Virus record (IMG/VR): IMGVR_UViG_3300042887_002068
Coordinates: 1 to 58,216 of that record
Length of the DNA stretch: 58,216 nucleotides
Source: a virus
Reading direction: 5' to 3' (one strand)
Shown: positions 36,729 to 45,284 of the stretch, piece after piece
Layout of the letters: every line of letters begins with the position of its first letter
How positions within the stretch are numbered: position 1 is the first letter of the stretch
The notes under the pieces: model-generated
Told to the model about the DNA's origin: nothing
What the model saw: only the letters and a program-made list of their open reading frames with translations
The model's database searches: none
Program-made: the position numbers and the translations under genes

Positions 36729-37511
36729 TCAACTGACCGAATCAAAAAACTCTGCCGTTTTTGCAGTTTTATTATCTTCGTGCCATTTTATTCGTGTCTG
36801 GCACTTTGCGTAATAATCATTACTAATTTCAGAACTATAACACTTTCTGTTTAGATGCTGGCAAGCAATATATGTTGTCGCAGAGCCGCCAAATGGATCA
36901 ACTACAACGCCGCCTTCATTAGTATGCTTCTTAATAAGATCCTCAAACAGTTCAAGCGACTTTTGAGTAGGATGAATACGATCAATCTCACGCTTGCCCT
37001 GATAAATAGGATACTTATAAATACCATTATCGTACTCGGAGTTGAATGTAGCCTTGCCTCCCTTTACACAAGAAATGGCGATTTCACGGGCATTACTAAG
37101 ATATGTTGCCTTGGAATTGATAGGAACAGGATTGGTTTTTACCCATTCAATAAAACGCAGCTTACCAAACTTGTGCTTTTCAAGCAGCTTGCTTAATGTC
37201 TCAATCTTCCAAAGATCAAAGAAGATGATACACGAACCACCATTCTTCAATACACGGCTAAACTCCTTGATAAACTCTTCGAGATTTTCCAAAGTAAAGT
37301 TGCTATCCCATTCACCATAGTCTGTTTGTATAGCATACTTGCTGCCATACTTCGCCTTGTCTTTAGTGGCATCATCGGCATTGAACAAAGCATCCATGCC
37401 AGTTTTCTTGGAGATAATATAAGGCGGGTCGGTCAATACAAGATCAACAGACTTGCTGTCAATCTGTTTGAGCATTTCTAACCCGTTTATGTTATGAAAA
37501 CCAAGATCCAT
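36729..37511 (-). CDS. Orphan DNA methyltransferase, beta class
   Basis: A 260-residue SAM-dependent amino-methyltransferase for adenine N6 or cytosine N4. Motif IV DPPY is at residues 28-31 and motif I (VVDPFGGSATT) near 202-213, the IV-before-I order of the beta class. No restriction endonuclease is nearby, so it probably protects phage DNA or alters regulation. A near-perfect promoter (TTGACA-16-TATAGT) ends 6 bases before the ATG, so transcription would begin at or next to the start codon: a leaderless mRNA. Base composition is slightly less AT-rich than the structural genes. Target sequence cannot be read from here. Confidence 0.93.
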   Translation of the reverse strand: MDLGFHNINGLEMLKQIDSKSVDLVLTDPPYIISKKTGMDALFNADDATKDKAKYGSKYAIQTDYGEWDSNFTLENLEEFIKEFSRVLKNGGSCIIFFDLWKIETLSKLLEKHKFGKLRFIEWVKTNPVPINSKATYLSNAREIAISCVKGGKATFNSEYDNGIYKYPIYQGKREIDRIHPTQKSLELFEDLIKKHTNEGGVVVDPFGGSATTYIACQHLNRKCYSSEISNDYYAKCQTRIKWHEDNKTAKTAEFFDSVS

Positions 37512-37517
37512 GAAAAC

Positions 37518-37545
37518 ACTATACCATAAAAACTAAGGTTGTCAA
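37518..37545 (-). promoter_or_regulatory. Sigma70-like promoter of methyltransferase
   Basis: TTGACA (37540-37545) and TATAGT (37518-37523), spacer 16. The -10 ends 6 bases before the ATG. Confidence 0.75.
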
Positions 37546-37551
37546 TCGTAT

Positions 37552-37574
37552 AAAAAAACAACCCCCGAAGTTGT
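37552..37574 (-). terminator. Probable terminator after Ig-domain gene
   Basis: Short stem ACAAC/GTTGT around TTCGGGG, followed by seven T on the minus strand and 2 bases from the stop codon. Confidence 0.6.
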
Positions 37575-37575
37575 A

Positions 37576-39801
37576 TTATGGACCATAACGTATGATGATT
37601 CTTACATTACTTGGTGCTGAAATACCTGTAACATTAACAAGTGCTGAACTACTATCCGTTGAACTAGTCATTCCATCAAAGGTACGTGTGGCGACAACTT
37701 TGTATGTTCCACCAGTATCTATTACGACTGGTGATACGGTGTATGTCGATGATGTAGCACCAGATATAGCCACATTATTTCTATACCATTGATATGATAT
37801 TGTACCTGCTCCAGAATCTGTAACAGGCGGGGCAGGCGTTGCGGACACGCCGCTTACATCCTGAAATCCAGTCGTTCCTCCATTAATGAGCGTACTGAAT
37901 GATAGTGGTGTTAATATACCGTTGGCTGTGTTTACTGTATACCACTGACCATTATCAAAGGATTGACCATACAACGTTGAACCGGCTGGACCGAAGGTGA
38001 TCTGAAGCCTACCTATTATCGGAGAACCAACTGTGCCTATATTCGTGGCAGCTATAGTACCACTTAACGGACCAGACGGCAGAGTCAGATTATAAAACAT
38101 AGAACCGTTGGAAGTAGTGGCATATAATGTACCATTACTAGTAATGGCTATGTCTCCAATATAATTGTTGTTTGTTGTAGGTATGCCGCCCGTGAGCGTA
38201 GCGGACGAAATGCCATTAGAAACCATTGTAGGGGTTCCTGATCCGTCATATTGTAATGCGACTCGCACCAGCATATGTGTACCCGGCATAATATACCAAT
38301 AAGCATTATTCCAATATGCTCCGTTGTCTGGTCGGCTGGTGGTCAATTGCCCCAAATTGACTGGTGTAGAATTGGCAGCTTGGTTCCAATACCACAAAGA
38401 CGCCAGACCACTTCCACTCGGATTGGGTGCCGCAAAAAATACTTGACCTCGGGTAGTATCAAACGCTATTCCGTTTATTGCGTTTGTTGATGTTGCACCT
38501 ACAAGAGTAGACACATCTCGCACAGCCCTCTTTGTTCCAGTATCGCTAATTTCATAAATATTGTTGTCTGTACCAACAGTATAATAATACACCGATACTG
38601 ATGCGAAGGATGATAGTGTAAGTGTATTTCCAAACTCAACACTTGTAGCAACAGGCTGAACGGTAAAGATAGGTGCCTTTAATGTTCTAACAACGTTTAC
38701 TGTTGCTGTGTTGCTGTCTGTAAAACTGGATACACCATCTATAGTACTGGTTGCTCTAAGTTTATACGCACCAGAGTCTACACTGGCAGCGGCACTCACA
38801 GTATATGATCTAGAAGTTGCTCCTGTTATAATAACATCATCTTTGTACCATTGATATGTTGGAGTTGGTGTACCAGTAGCCAACCCAGATAATGTAAATG
38901 ATTGATTGAGATCAATGGTCACGGAGGATGGTTGAGCAGTAAATACTGGTGCCGCAAGGGTTCTAACTACGGTTACTGTTACTATATTACTATCAACTGA
39001 ACTGGATGCTCCGTTTAGTGTATTGGTGGCAACAACCTTATAATCGCCGCCATTGGCACTAACAGCAGAACTTACGGTATATGATGTAGATGTTGCTCCA
39101 GTTATAGCGACGTTGTCTTTATACCATTGGTATGTTGGAGTTGGAGTGCCGGTCGCTAATGCCGATAGTGTAAATGACTGTGTAAGATTTACTGTTGCGG
39201 CGACGGGTTGCGTAGTAAATGTGGGCGGCACCAAAACTTCTATGACAGTAACTGCCACTGCATTACTGTCCGTAGACACTACCGTTCCGCTAACAGTATT
39301 ACTTGCTGATACTTTGTATGTGCCCGCGTCAGCAAGAACTGCCGATGATACTGTATATGTAGCAGATGTTGCACCTGATATAGCGACATTATTTTTAAAC
39401 CATTGATATGTTGGTGGAGAGTCGCCCGTGGCAAGAGATGATAGTGTAAAAGATTGGCCGACAGATGCGTTAGTAGCAACTGGTTGTAGTGTAAAAACCG
39501 GCGGATTGACAACACTTAAATTTGCAATATTTGAAAGACTACTTCCTAACGAGTTACTAACTTCTACGGTATATGCGGCAGCATCCGATATTGTAACATT
39601 CGCCAGCACATACGATATAGATGTTGCACCGGCAATATTCGTTCCTCCTTTTTTCCACTGATATGTAAACGGGGGTGTTCCGCTGGCGGTAGCATCAAAA
39701 GTAACAGTCTGACCAACTTTAGCAACCGGACTAACGTCTTGAGCATATGCCATACTGCATAATGCAAGTATATAAAAAAGTATCTTGATATAGTTCTTCA
39801 T
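37576..39801 (-). CDS. Secreted multi-Ig-domain protein
   Basis: A 741-residue protein with a clear Sec signal peptide (residues 1-20, hydrophobic ILFYILALCSM, cleavage AYA|Q). Four Ig-like domains follow (about 22-98, 99-190, 191-285, 286-375), each with the FTLSxLATGxxPPTYQWxK and AGTYKV-type signatures. Residues 395-650 are propeller-like beta repeats (NAINGIAFDTTRGQVFF, GDIAITSNGTLYATTSNG). A last Ig domain (about 660-730) closes it. This layout is common in Verrucomicrobia and other bacterial surface proteins. The gene has its own promoter and terminators on both sides, like a moron. Export during infection, for instance to change the cell surface, is inferred; a virion role is less likely because of the signal peptide. 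Confidence 0.85.
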   Translation of the reverse strand: MKNYIKILFYILALCSMAYAQDVSPVAKVGQTVTFDATASGTPPFTYQWKKGGTNIAGATSISYVLANVTISDAAAYTVEVSNSLGSSLSNIANLSVVNPPVFTLQPVATNASVGQSFTLSSLATGDSPPTYQWFKNNVAISGATSATYTVSSAVLADAGTYKVSASNTVSGTVVSTDSNAVAVTVIEVLVPPTFTTQPVAATVNLTQSFTLSALATGTPTPTYQWYKDNVAITGATSTSYTVSSAVSANGGDYKVVATNTLNGASSSVDSNIVTVTVVRTLAAPVFTAQPSSVTIDLNQSFTLSGLATGTPTPTYQWYKDDVIITGATSRSYTVSAAASVDSGAYKLRATSTIDGVSSFTDSNTATVNVVRTLKAPIFTVQPVATSVEFGNTLTLSSFASVSVYYYTVGTDNNIYEISDTGTKRAVRDVSTLVGATSTNAINGIAFDTTRGQVFFAAPNPSGSGLASLWYWNQAANSTPVNLGQLTTSRPDNGAYWNNAYWYIMPGTHMLVRVALQYDGSGTPTMVSNGISSATLTGGIPTTNNNYIGDIAITSNGTLYATTSNGSMFYNLTLPSGPLSGTIAATNIGTVGSPIIGRLQITFGPAGSTLYGQSFDNGQWYTVNTANGILTPLSFSTLINGGTTGFQDVSGVSATPAPPVTDSGAGTISYQWYRNNVAISGATSSTYTVSPVVIDTGGTYKVVATRTFDGMTSSTDSSSALVNVTGISAPSNVRIIIRYGP

Positions 39802-39808
39802 TTTTGCC

Positions 39809-39838
39809 TATATTGATGGTAGGCAGCATTTTTGTCAA
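39809..39838 (-). promoter_or_regulatory. Probable promoter of Ig-domain gene
   Basis: TTGACA (39833-39838) with AATATA 18 bases downstream (39809-39814). The -10 is weak, but the -35 is exact and the placement 7 bases before the ATG matches the other early-type promoters here. Confidence 0.45.
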
Positions 39839-39846
39839 GATAATAA

Positions 39847-39872
39847 AAAGCCCCGCAAAAATGCGGGGCTTT
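39847..39872 (-). terminator. Rho-independent terminator
   Basis: Strong stem AAAGCCCCGC/GCGGGGCTTT with a 5-6 base loop and TTTTT on the minus strand. It ends the Hsp20 transcript and the candidate small RNA. Confidence 0.9.
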
Positions 39873-39945
39873 AGGGGTGATTGGAAACCACCCTCCACCA
39901 GTCAGTTTGTGGAGCCACTGACAACCATAACCACTTTCATTAGAC
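39847..39945 (-). ncRNA. Candidate structured RNA with pseudoknot, 3' of hsp20
   Basis: About 100 bases lie between the hsp20 stop and a strong terminator without a usable ORF. On the minus strand the order is GTCAGT, GG, CTCCAC, AA, ACTGAC, TG, GTGGAG (39922 down to 39893): two perfect 6-bp helices interleaved as an H-type pseudoknot, or two alternative hairpins. A GGTG/CACC hairpin follows, then the terminator. Upstream, TTGACA (39964-39969) and TATAGT (39944-39949) are only 14 apart, a weak promoter. It may be an independent small RNA or a processed 3' UTR. Confidence 0.4.
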
Positions 39946-39974
39946 TATATACTGGTGTATATTTGTCAAGGGCA

Positions 39975-40421
39975 TTATAACAGTTTGTGTGTCTTTGGTC
40001 TTTGCTCCTCAATCTTCAGTTTAGGAAGATCAACTTTTATTGTTCCGTTTGTGAAGTCGGCTTTGATCTTATTTTTGTCAATGCCTTCGCCCACGCTGAA
40101 CGAGCGTGTGAAACTAGAACGCTTAATTTCTTTATATAGGTACTTTCCTTTAGTTGTGTTTTCATTGTTAGTTTTTTTACCTCCTCGTATTACAAGCGTG
40201 TCGCCTTCAAGATCTACAGAAACATCTTCCTTGCTTAATCCAGCAACATCCGCTTCAAGAACATACTTGTCATCATATTCAACAACATCTACTTTTGGGT
40301 AACTGTGCTTGGTATAAGATCCAGCGTAAGGTGTTACGCCGAAACTGTTGAAAACATCGTCAAATAGACGATCAAATGGGGTGAGAAACTCATCCCGTGT
40401 ATATCTGCTTAGTGTACTCAT
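39975..40421 (-). CDS. Small heat-shock protein, Hsp20/alpha-crystallin
   Basis: A 148-residue ATP-independent chaperone. The alpha-crystallin domain runs from about residue 40 (VDVVEYDDKYVLEADVAGLS) to the conserved NGTIKVDLPK near 130 and ends in a short polar tail. Hsp20 genes are common in T4-like cyanophages and other large myophages, where they may guard virion or replication proteins. AAAGGA lies 9 bases before the ATG, a good ribosome-binding site. The leader contains GC-rich inverted repeats, and a structured stretch follows the gene. Confidence 0.96.
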   Translation of the reverse strand: MSTLSRYTRDEFLTPFDRLFDDVFNSFGVTPYAGSYTKHSYPKVDVVEYDDKYVLEADVAGLSKEDVSVDLEGDTLVIRGGKKTNNENTTKGKYLYKEIKRSSFTRSFSVGEGIDKNKIKADFTNGTIKVDLPKLKIEEQRPKTHKLL

Positions 40422-40530
40422 ATGTTTGTATCCTTTGTTTATATCGGCCCCGTTATGGGCACCGATGGCACATATATATGCAAACTGCGTGCCAACTGCT
40501 TTGTCACACTGTTTACCTATGAAGACACAA
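40422..40530 (-). promoter_or_regulatory. Structured hsp20 leader
   Basis: The 109 bases before hsp20 contain GGCAC/GTGCC (27-base span) and an ATCGG/CCGAT stem with an inner GCCC/GGGC helix near 40444-40467. The AAAGGA site lies just after. No clear -35/-10 pair was found. A regulatory leader is possible. Confidence 0.35.
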
Positions 40531-40534
40531 AAAA

Positions 40535-40553
40535 GAGCACCAAACTGGTGCTC
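40535..40553 (-). terminator. Rho-independent terminator
   Basis: Perfect 8-bp stem GAGCACCA/TGGTGCTC, 3-base loop, TTTTTT on the minus strand. It follows the HD-domain gene. Confidence 0.9.
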
Positions 40554-40583
40554 CGTTTTGTCACACGCTTGAGACTAGGTGTC

Positions 40584-41258
40584 TCAACTTTCTCGCTTCG
40601 CAACGTCGTGTTCAGCGTTGCAGGCCATATAGTCTGCAACGTGAATAAGACGAGCAAGATTGTTCTTTAGACCCTTTTCTGGGTCATAAGTCTTCAGATA
40701 AAATTCAGCCGCTTCATCATACATTCCATCAGACAACTTGATCGCCAATGTTTCTTTCCAAGTAAGCACAATACCAAACCGCTGTAGATTGTATAATGCT
40801 CTATCCGTAACTCTCCAGAACTGATTTTTTGTGTTATTCTTAAAGAGCAATCCCTGCTTATTCATGGACCATTCGTCTGTATTGGGAATATAATATGGCC
40901 CAGTTTCATCGCCAAGTTTCCCCAAATCGTGGTGAAGTGCCGCCATAATACGCTCCTCTTCTGTATAATCAATCTCGCCGCCAAGAGTTTCATAAAGCTT
41001 CTGCACTCCGCGACTTGCACGTTCTACATCAAGTACGTGATGAATATATCCTCCGATATAAGCATTATGATAATTCTTTTTTCCAGAAGCGGGGGCAGTT
41101 GCCAGTTGTAATCCAAGATTATTCTCGGCGTACATATTCAACAACTTTTCAAGTCTATCTCCGCTAAACTTTTCCTTCAAAAATTCAAGAAAGTATTCGT
41201 AATTTTCCTGAACTTGATTTTCTGTCAAATCTGAACCTGTATGTAGTGTTTTATTCAT
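40584..41258 (-). CDS. HD-domain phosphohydrolase
   Basis: A 224-residue metal-dependent phosphohydrolase. The HD-family ligands are visible: His64 and His73/74 (HNAYIGGYIHHVLDV), the HD pair at 110-111 in ALHHDLGK, and a late Asp in HVADYMACN. Such proteins cleave nucleotides or cyclic messengers; the substrate cannot be told from sequence. It has its own promoter (TTGACG-16-TATGTT) and terminator, a single-gene early-type unit between the glycan operon and hsp20. No Shine-Dalgarno is seen. Confidence 0.86.
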   Translation of the reverse strand: MNKTLHTGSDLTENQVQENYEYFLEFLKEKFSGDRLEKLLNMYAENNLGLQLATAPASGKKNYHNAYIGGYIHHVLDVERASRGVQKLYETLGGEIDYTEEERIMAALHHDLGKLGDETGPYYIPNTDEWSMNKQGLLFKNNTKNQFWRVTDRALYNLQRFGIVLTWKETLAIKLSDGMYDEAAEFYLKTYDPEKGLKNNLARLIHVADYMACNAEHDVAKRES

Positions 41259-41273
41259 AAATGATATGAATAC

Positions 41274-41301
41274 AACATAGCATCTAAATCAGAATCGTCA
41301 A
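41274..41301 (-). promoter_or_regulatory. Sigma70-like promoter of HD gene
   Basis: TTGACG (41296-41301) and TATGTT (41274-41279), spacer 16, ending 15 bases before the ATG. Confidence 0.6.
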
Positions 41302-41312
41302 TTTATAATAAA

Positions 41313-43010
41313 TCAACACTCTTTTCGTATTTCTTTGGAGTAATGATACACTCTATTATGATTTACTAATGATGCCATAAGTACTGCACTACGCAGTCTT
41401 CCTTTTTTCATTGTTTGATATGCGTGGCTCATGATAGTTTGCTCAAACGGAGAAGCATATACCGTTTCAAGAAATACCTTATAATTTCCCGCCTTTGTCA
41501 TCACACTTGGCCAATTGCTATAATATACATCGCCAATCAAATAACTTACGCCATCTATGCAGCCTGAATTTTTCCATTTCATTCTATGTGTACCATCTGG
41601 GAAATATTTGTTTTTTACATTCTGTGGCACATTGTGCCATGCCCATTGCTTGTGATGATCGCCAAAAAATTCACTGAATGAAATTTTTATAAAGTCCAAT
41701 TTTTCTTCTTCAACGATATTGATGCATTTATCCACCCAGTTGTCTATATGCATATTCAGTCCATTTTTACATAACACATTCTTATCCTGCATAAGCATAT
41801 CATCTTCAAACCATATGATATATTTTGACCCACTATCGTGAAAATGCTGTGCTGCCCACTGACGTGCTCCGCATACGCCCATATTTCCTTTACGTATCAA
41901 TTCAAATCCATACTTCTTGGCAATATCATCAAATGCTGGTTTGGTTGTTTCGTCCGTGCTATTATCTATAAGATATTTGTTGTTTATACGCAACAATTCT
42001 GGATTATATTTTTCCATACTATCTATCAATAGCAATAGTTGCTGTGGCAAATTAAAGCAGGTGATATACAAGTTTACTCCCTTGCCCGACTTGTTCATGG
42101 CAACTTCTTCTTCGCTTTGAAAATACTCAATATCCTCTGGAACGTCTTGTTTTGGTATGCTTATTTCATACTTCGGAACTGGCATCTGCTTTACTCTTTC
42201 AAAAAATGTTGAAACCAGCCCGTTTCCTTCTATCATTTCTATATTGGTCAATTCTGGGCAAAGGTATGTAATAAGCGTGAAAATACTTTCTTCTGTGCCC
42301 ATATATCCTTCACTCAACGTATTGTTTAGAAGATTATAGTATATTCCATTTATCTGTGATAATACTTTCTTGTTTCCGCCAAAAAATCCTCCTCGCGCAA
42401 CACGGTTTACTTTTGCGTTTGCGTATCTGTTCATTGCATCAATCTTGAAGCCGTGTATCTCGCTGGTTGTTTCGTATGGATAGCAAACGAACAAGAACTT
42501 CTTCAACATCGGCTCTAATTTTTGAATCACGTTGTCGTGACTAAAATAGCCAGGATGCACCGTCTGGGTAAGGCCAGCATCTATCCAGCAATAATTTTCA
42601 GAATCAAACGGGTTGAAAATTGCTGCGTCGTTTAACAAGAACATCTTGCTCATTACAAGCGGGTTATATAATTCAAGTTTTGCTTGCGTTGACTCTGCCA
42701 GCCATCCTACTTGATTGTACCAATTGGGATCTTGACGTATTTTATTTACTTTATCATACAGACTAAACCACGTTCTGAAATCTTCGGGTTTTTTAGTACG
42801 AACGTCTGTGCCAACGGACCCTTCTCTTGCTTTTAAGACAAAATCGACGTGCGACTCATCCACATACACTAATATCGGTGTGTTTTTACACGCACGCAAT
42901 AGTTTATCAAAGTGCTGAAGATATTGACTAAATGGACGCTTGAATCCAGTATCCATTTCTCCACGCTTCAAATCAAATAGTCCTGTCACCAATGTTGTAT
43001 TATAGTTCAT
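41313..43010 (-). CDS. Two-domain glycosyltransferase (HtrL/YibB-like plus GT2-like)
   Basis: A 565-residue protein. Residues 1-270 resemble the HtrL/YibB family (TLVTGLFDLKRGEMDTGF, FDKLLRACKNTPILVYVD, NYCWIDAGLTQTVHPGYF), suspected glycosyltransferases of surface polysaccharide clusters. Residues 305-480 form a GT-A domain: VNLYITCFNLPQQLLLLIDS, GNMGVCGARQWAAQHF, and the metal-binding FEDDM near 399. It is the last gene of the four-gene glycan operon, starting one base after the carbamoyltransferase stop. Donor and acceptor sugars unknown; the target may be virion or host-surface glycan. Confidence 0.85.
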   Translation of the reverse strand: MNYNTTLVTGLFDLKRGEMDTGFKRPFSQYLQHFDKLLRACKNTPILVYVDESHVDFVLKAREGSVGTDVRTKKPEDFRTWFSLYDKVNKIRQDPNWYNQVGWLAESTQAKLELYNPLVMSKMFLLNDAAIFNPFDSENYCWIDAGLTQTVHPGYFSHDNVIQKLEPMLKKFLFVCYPYETTSEIHGFKIDAMNRYANAKVNRVARGGFFGGNKKVLSQINGIYYNLLNNTLSEGYMGTEESIFTLITYLCPELTNIEMIEGNGLVSTFFERVKQMPVPKYEISIPKQDVPEDIEYFQSEEEVAMNKSGKGVNLYITCFNLPQQLLLLIDSMEKYNPELLRINNKYLIDNSTDETTKPAFDDIAKKYGFELIRKGNMGVCGARQWAAQHFHDSGSKYIIWFEDDMLMQDKNVLCKNGLNMHIDNWVDKCINIVEEEKLDFIKISFSEFFGDHHKQWAWHNVPQNVKNKYFPDGTHRMKWKNSGCIDGVSYLIGDVYYSNWPSVMTKAGNYKVFLETVYASPFEQTIMSHAYQTMKKGRLRSAVLMASLVNHNRVYHYSKEIRKEC

Positions 43011-43011
43011 A

Positions 43012-44613
43012 TCAACGTTTTTTTATAAATACATTTTCCACAATTAACCCATCCATGCGAGTATTATCAAACACGTTAAATGCTTCTTTGATGGTGGACA
43101 ATACTGGCTTACCATTTACATTAAAGCTTGTATTAAGAAGCACGCCAATGCCATTTATTTTTTTGACTTCTCCAATTAAATCATATAACCACGGATTTAC
43201 TTCTCTTCGCAAGGTCTGCACTCTTGCAGTTTCATCTACGTGTGTTATTGATTTTAGTTTTTCCTTATACTCAGTTCTTACTTTGAACGCAAAGCTCATA
43301 TAAGGAGATTCTTGTAGCATTTCGAAGTATTGGTCCGCGTCCTCATATCTCACTACGGGAGCAAACGGTCTATACCATTCTCTGTTTTTAACTTTCGCGT
43401 TTAGTATGTCTTTCATTTGAGGAAAGCTTGGATCGCATATGATACTTCTGTTCCCCAACGCTCGTGGCCCGTGTTCGGCATTTCCTCGTGCGACACCAAC
43501 AATCTTTCCGTCGCAAATATATTTGGCAAGTGTATCAAGATTTACATCGTGAGTTATATCGCACGTATACGAATGCTCGTAAATGTAATATCCAATAGAA
43601 TCTATATCCAAAAGCGGCATACCGGAGTAAATTAATTCAACGGGCTTTTCTGGTTTTAATACATGAAGAATTCCTCCCGCTGCCAACCCACAATCACTTG
43701 GGTTAGGTGGAATAAACATATTTCTGTTGTATCTCTTTTTTATTTCCGTGTTTAGCAATACATTAAGTGCACACCCACCCGTCATTCCTATTGCATAATC
43801 TGGGTATTTCTTGATATGTTCATCAACAACTTCAAAAAATACATCTTCAAATGCCTTTTGTGAAGTGGCGGCAATATCATATGCCATTTGACCATCAATT
43901 CTATCTTTTGCACTAAAAATTATTCCCGTTTTTGCACTTAGCTCTGCGATTTTTTCCTGTATGTTTTTTGTGTATACCTTGATTTTATAAAAATCCTTGA
44001 AGGCATTAAGCCATTCTGTTCTTATGGTTCCATACCCACACAATCCCATCAATTTTCCGCTATACACAAGATTGCCATCATCAAACCCAGATTCTTGTCT
44101 TATTGGTTTCAGATAGTGACCAAAAGTCATATATGCACCCATATCATATTCAGCAGAAAACAACAATTTTGGTGGCTGCTGTTTGCTTTCACACGCATAT
44201 CCGTTGAAAAATCCATCATTTCCACCGCCGTCAAATGATATTATTACCATTTTTTCATATGGCGATTGATAATATGTTCCAACCGTATGCAAATAATGGT
44301 GAGTTAAATCGTGTAATGGCTGCTTGTGTGGAATATTGTCTTCGTATTTTACATATATGCTTTCGCCGTTTATTACATTAACTGAATGAGAATAGCTGGT
44401 GACACAGGTATCAAACATTTCTATTCCATATCTACGCTTGATATATTCACATATTTGCTTTACGTGTATGTCTCCGACTGGAATAGATTTATACTGACTA
44501 ATTCCAGAATTTTTATATCCGTTGAATCTTTCTGCTTCAACTACATAAATTTTATCGCCTATATTAAATGCTATTGCACCGTTGTGGGAGCCGTGGATTG
44601 AAACTGTTTTCAT
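43012..44613 (-). CDS. Carbamoyltransferase (NodU/CmcH/TobZ family)
   Basis: A 533-residue enzyme that uses carbamoyl phosphate and ATP to carbamoylate a sugar or similar hydroxyl group. The N-terminal ASKHA-type domain has HGSHNGAIAF, HHYLHTVGTYYQSPYE and FDGGGNDGFF. The C-terminal part has EHGPRALGNRSI (about 379-389), WYRPFAPVV and LLNTSFNVNGKPV. Length is normal for the family. Its ATG overlaps the upstream GT25 stop by 4 bases. Together with three glycosyltransferases it suggests a carbamoylated glycan on the virion or host surface, as in rhizobial Nod factors or O-antigens; a DNA-modifying role cannot be excluded. Confidence 0.95.
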   Translation of the reverse strand: MKTVSIHGSHNGAIAFNIGDKIYVVEAERFNGYKNSGISQYKSIPVGDIHVKQICEYIKRRYGIEMFDTCVTSYSHSVNVINGESIYVKYEDNIPHKQPLHDLTHHYLHTVGTYYQSPYEKMVIISFDGGGNDGFFNGYACESKQQPPKLLFSAEYDMGAYMTFGHYLKPIRQESGFDDGNLVYSGKLMGLCGYGTIRTEWLNAFKDFYKIKVYTKNIQEKIAELSAKTGIIFSAKDRIDGQMAYDIAATSQKAFEDVFFEVVDEHIKKYPDYAIGMTGGCALNVLLNTEIKKRYNRNMFIPPNPSDCGLAAGGILHVLKPEKPVELIYSGMPLLDIDSIGYYIYEHSYTCDITHDVNLDTLAKYICDGKIVGVARGNAEHGPRALGNRSIICDPSFPQMKDILNAKVKNREWYRPFAPVVRYEDADQYFEMLQESPYMSFAFKVRTEYKEKLKSITHVDETARVQTLRREVNPWLYDLIGEVKKINGIGVLLNTSFNVNGKPVLSTIKEAFNVFDNTRMDGLIVENVFIKKR

Positions 44614-45284
44614 TTTCTAAATTCGGTTGCAAATTCCGCATAGGTGGACGTTGTATAATAATGATATGTAGTTTTTCTCTTTAGTAGATCGGAAAAATCT
44701 TCAACGGGCCATCCGTGATTTATAAGAATTGGATACGAGGATATGAAATTTCTGGTTTTTTGCAGAGTCGTATAATAATAATGATCCAATTGATCATACT
44801 TTTCATATGACCAATTAAGAATATCTTGGTACATACTTTCTTTTACGACCAGCGCGTGCGCCGATTTGGCAGATTGAATCTTTCCTACATTTTCGTCCAA
44901 TTTTACCAACGGAGAATGTAATATTGTACCAAAAAACATTGCATCCCAATTTATTTTTTCGGATTGCTCCAAAAATTTCAAAACGGTGTCTTTGTATGGC
45001 AAATGATAATCTCCAATTCCAGTGGATGGTGGATCCATCACATAAAAATCATCTTCACATATAAACACAGATTTCCATCCACGAGATATGGCAATGCGTA
45101 CAATTTCTTTGTGCGCTTCTCCACATCCCGCATACTCACCTTTTACTATTCCCGGCATCCTTTCCATACCAGAAATTTCAAACTTAGCAAATTGGTCTTC
45201 ACATTGCTTCTTGCGATCAGTGCGATGATCCATATTGATATAAAACCCACCATCCGCTACTTTTTTATTGTAAAATGTGATCAT
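44610..45284 (-). CDS. Glycosyltransferase family 25
   Basis: A 224-residue GT25 enzyme of the LPS-biosynthesis type. Signatures: GFYINMDHRTDRKKQ (residues 14-28), GCGEAHKEIVRIAISRGWKS, and the EDD metal-binding triad in VFICEDDFYV (about 73-82). It overlaps both neighbours by 4 bases (45281-45284 and 44610-44613), so the operon is translationally coupled. It probably adds a sugar before carbamoylation or extension by its partners. Specific linkage unknown. Confidence 0.88.
   Translation of the reverse strand: MITFYNKKVADGGFYINMDHRTDRKKQCEDQFAKFEISGMERMPGIVKGEYAGCGEAHKEIVRIAISRGWKSVFICEDDFYVMDPPSTGIGDYHLPYKDTVLKFLEQSEKINWDAMFFGTILHSPLVKLDENVGKIQSAKSAHALVVKESMYQDILNWSYEKYDQLDHYYYTTLQKTRNFISSYPILINHGWPVEDFSDLLKRKTTYHYYTTSTYAEFATEFRK

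Noticed and set aside
39909-39937. Twelve-codon ORF (MKVVMVVSGSTN) inside the candidate RNA
   Set aside because: Very short, no ribosome-binding site; could be a leader peptide but nothing supports it.
39880-39945. tRNA or tRNA-like structure
   Set aside because: A 5-bp T-arm-like hairpin is present, but the loop lacks TTCRA, and no acceptor stem or anticodon arm can be built.
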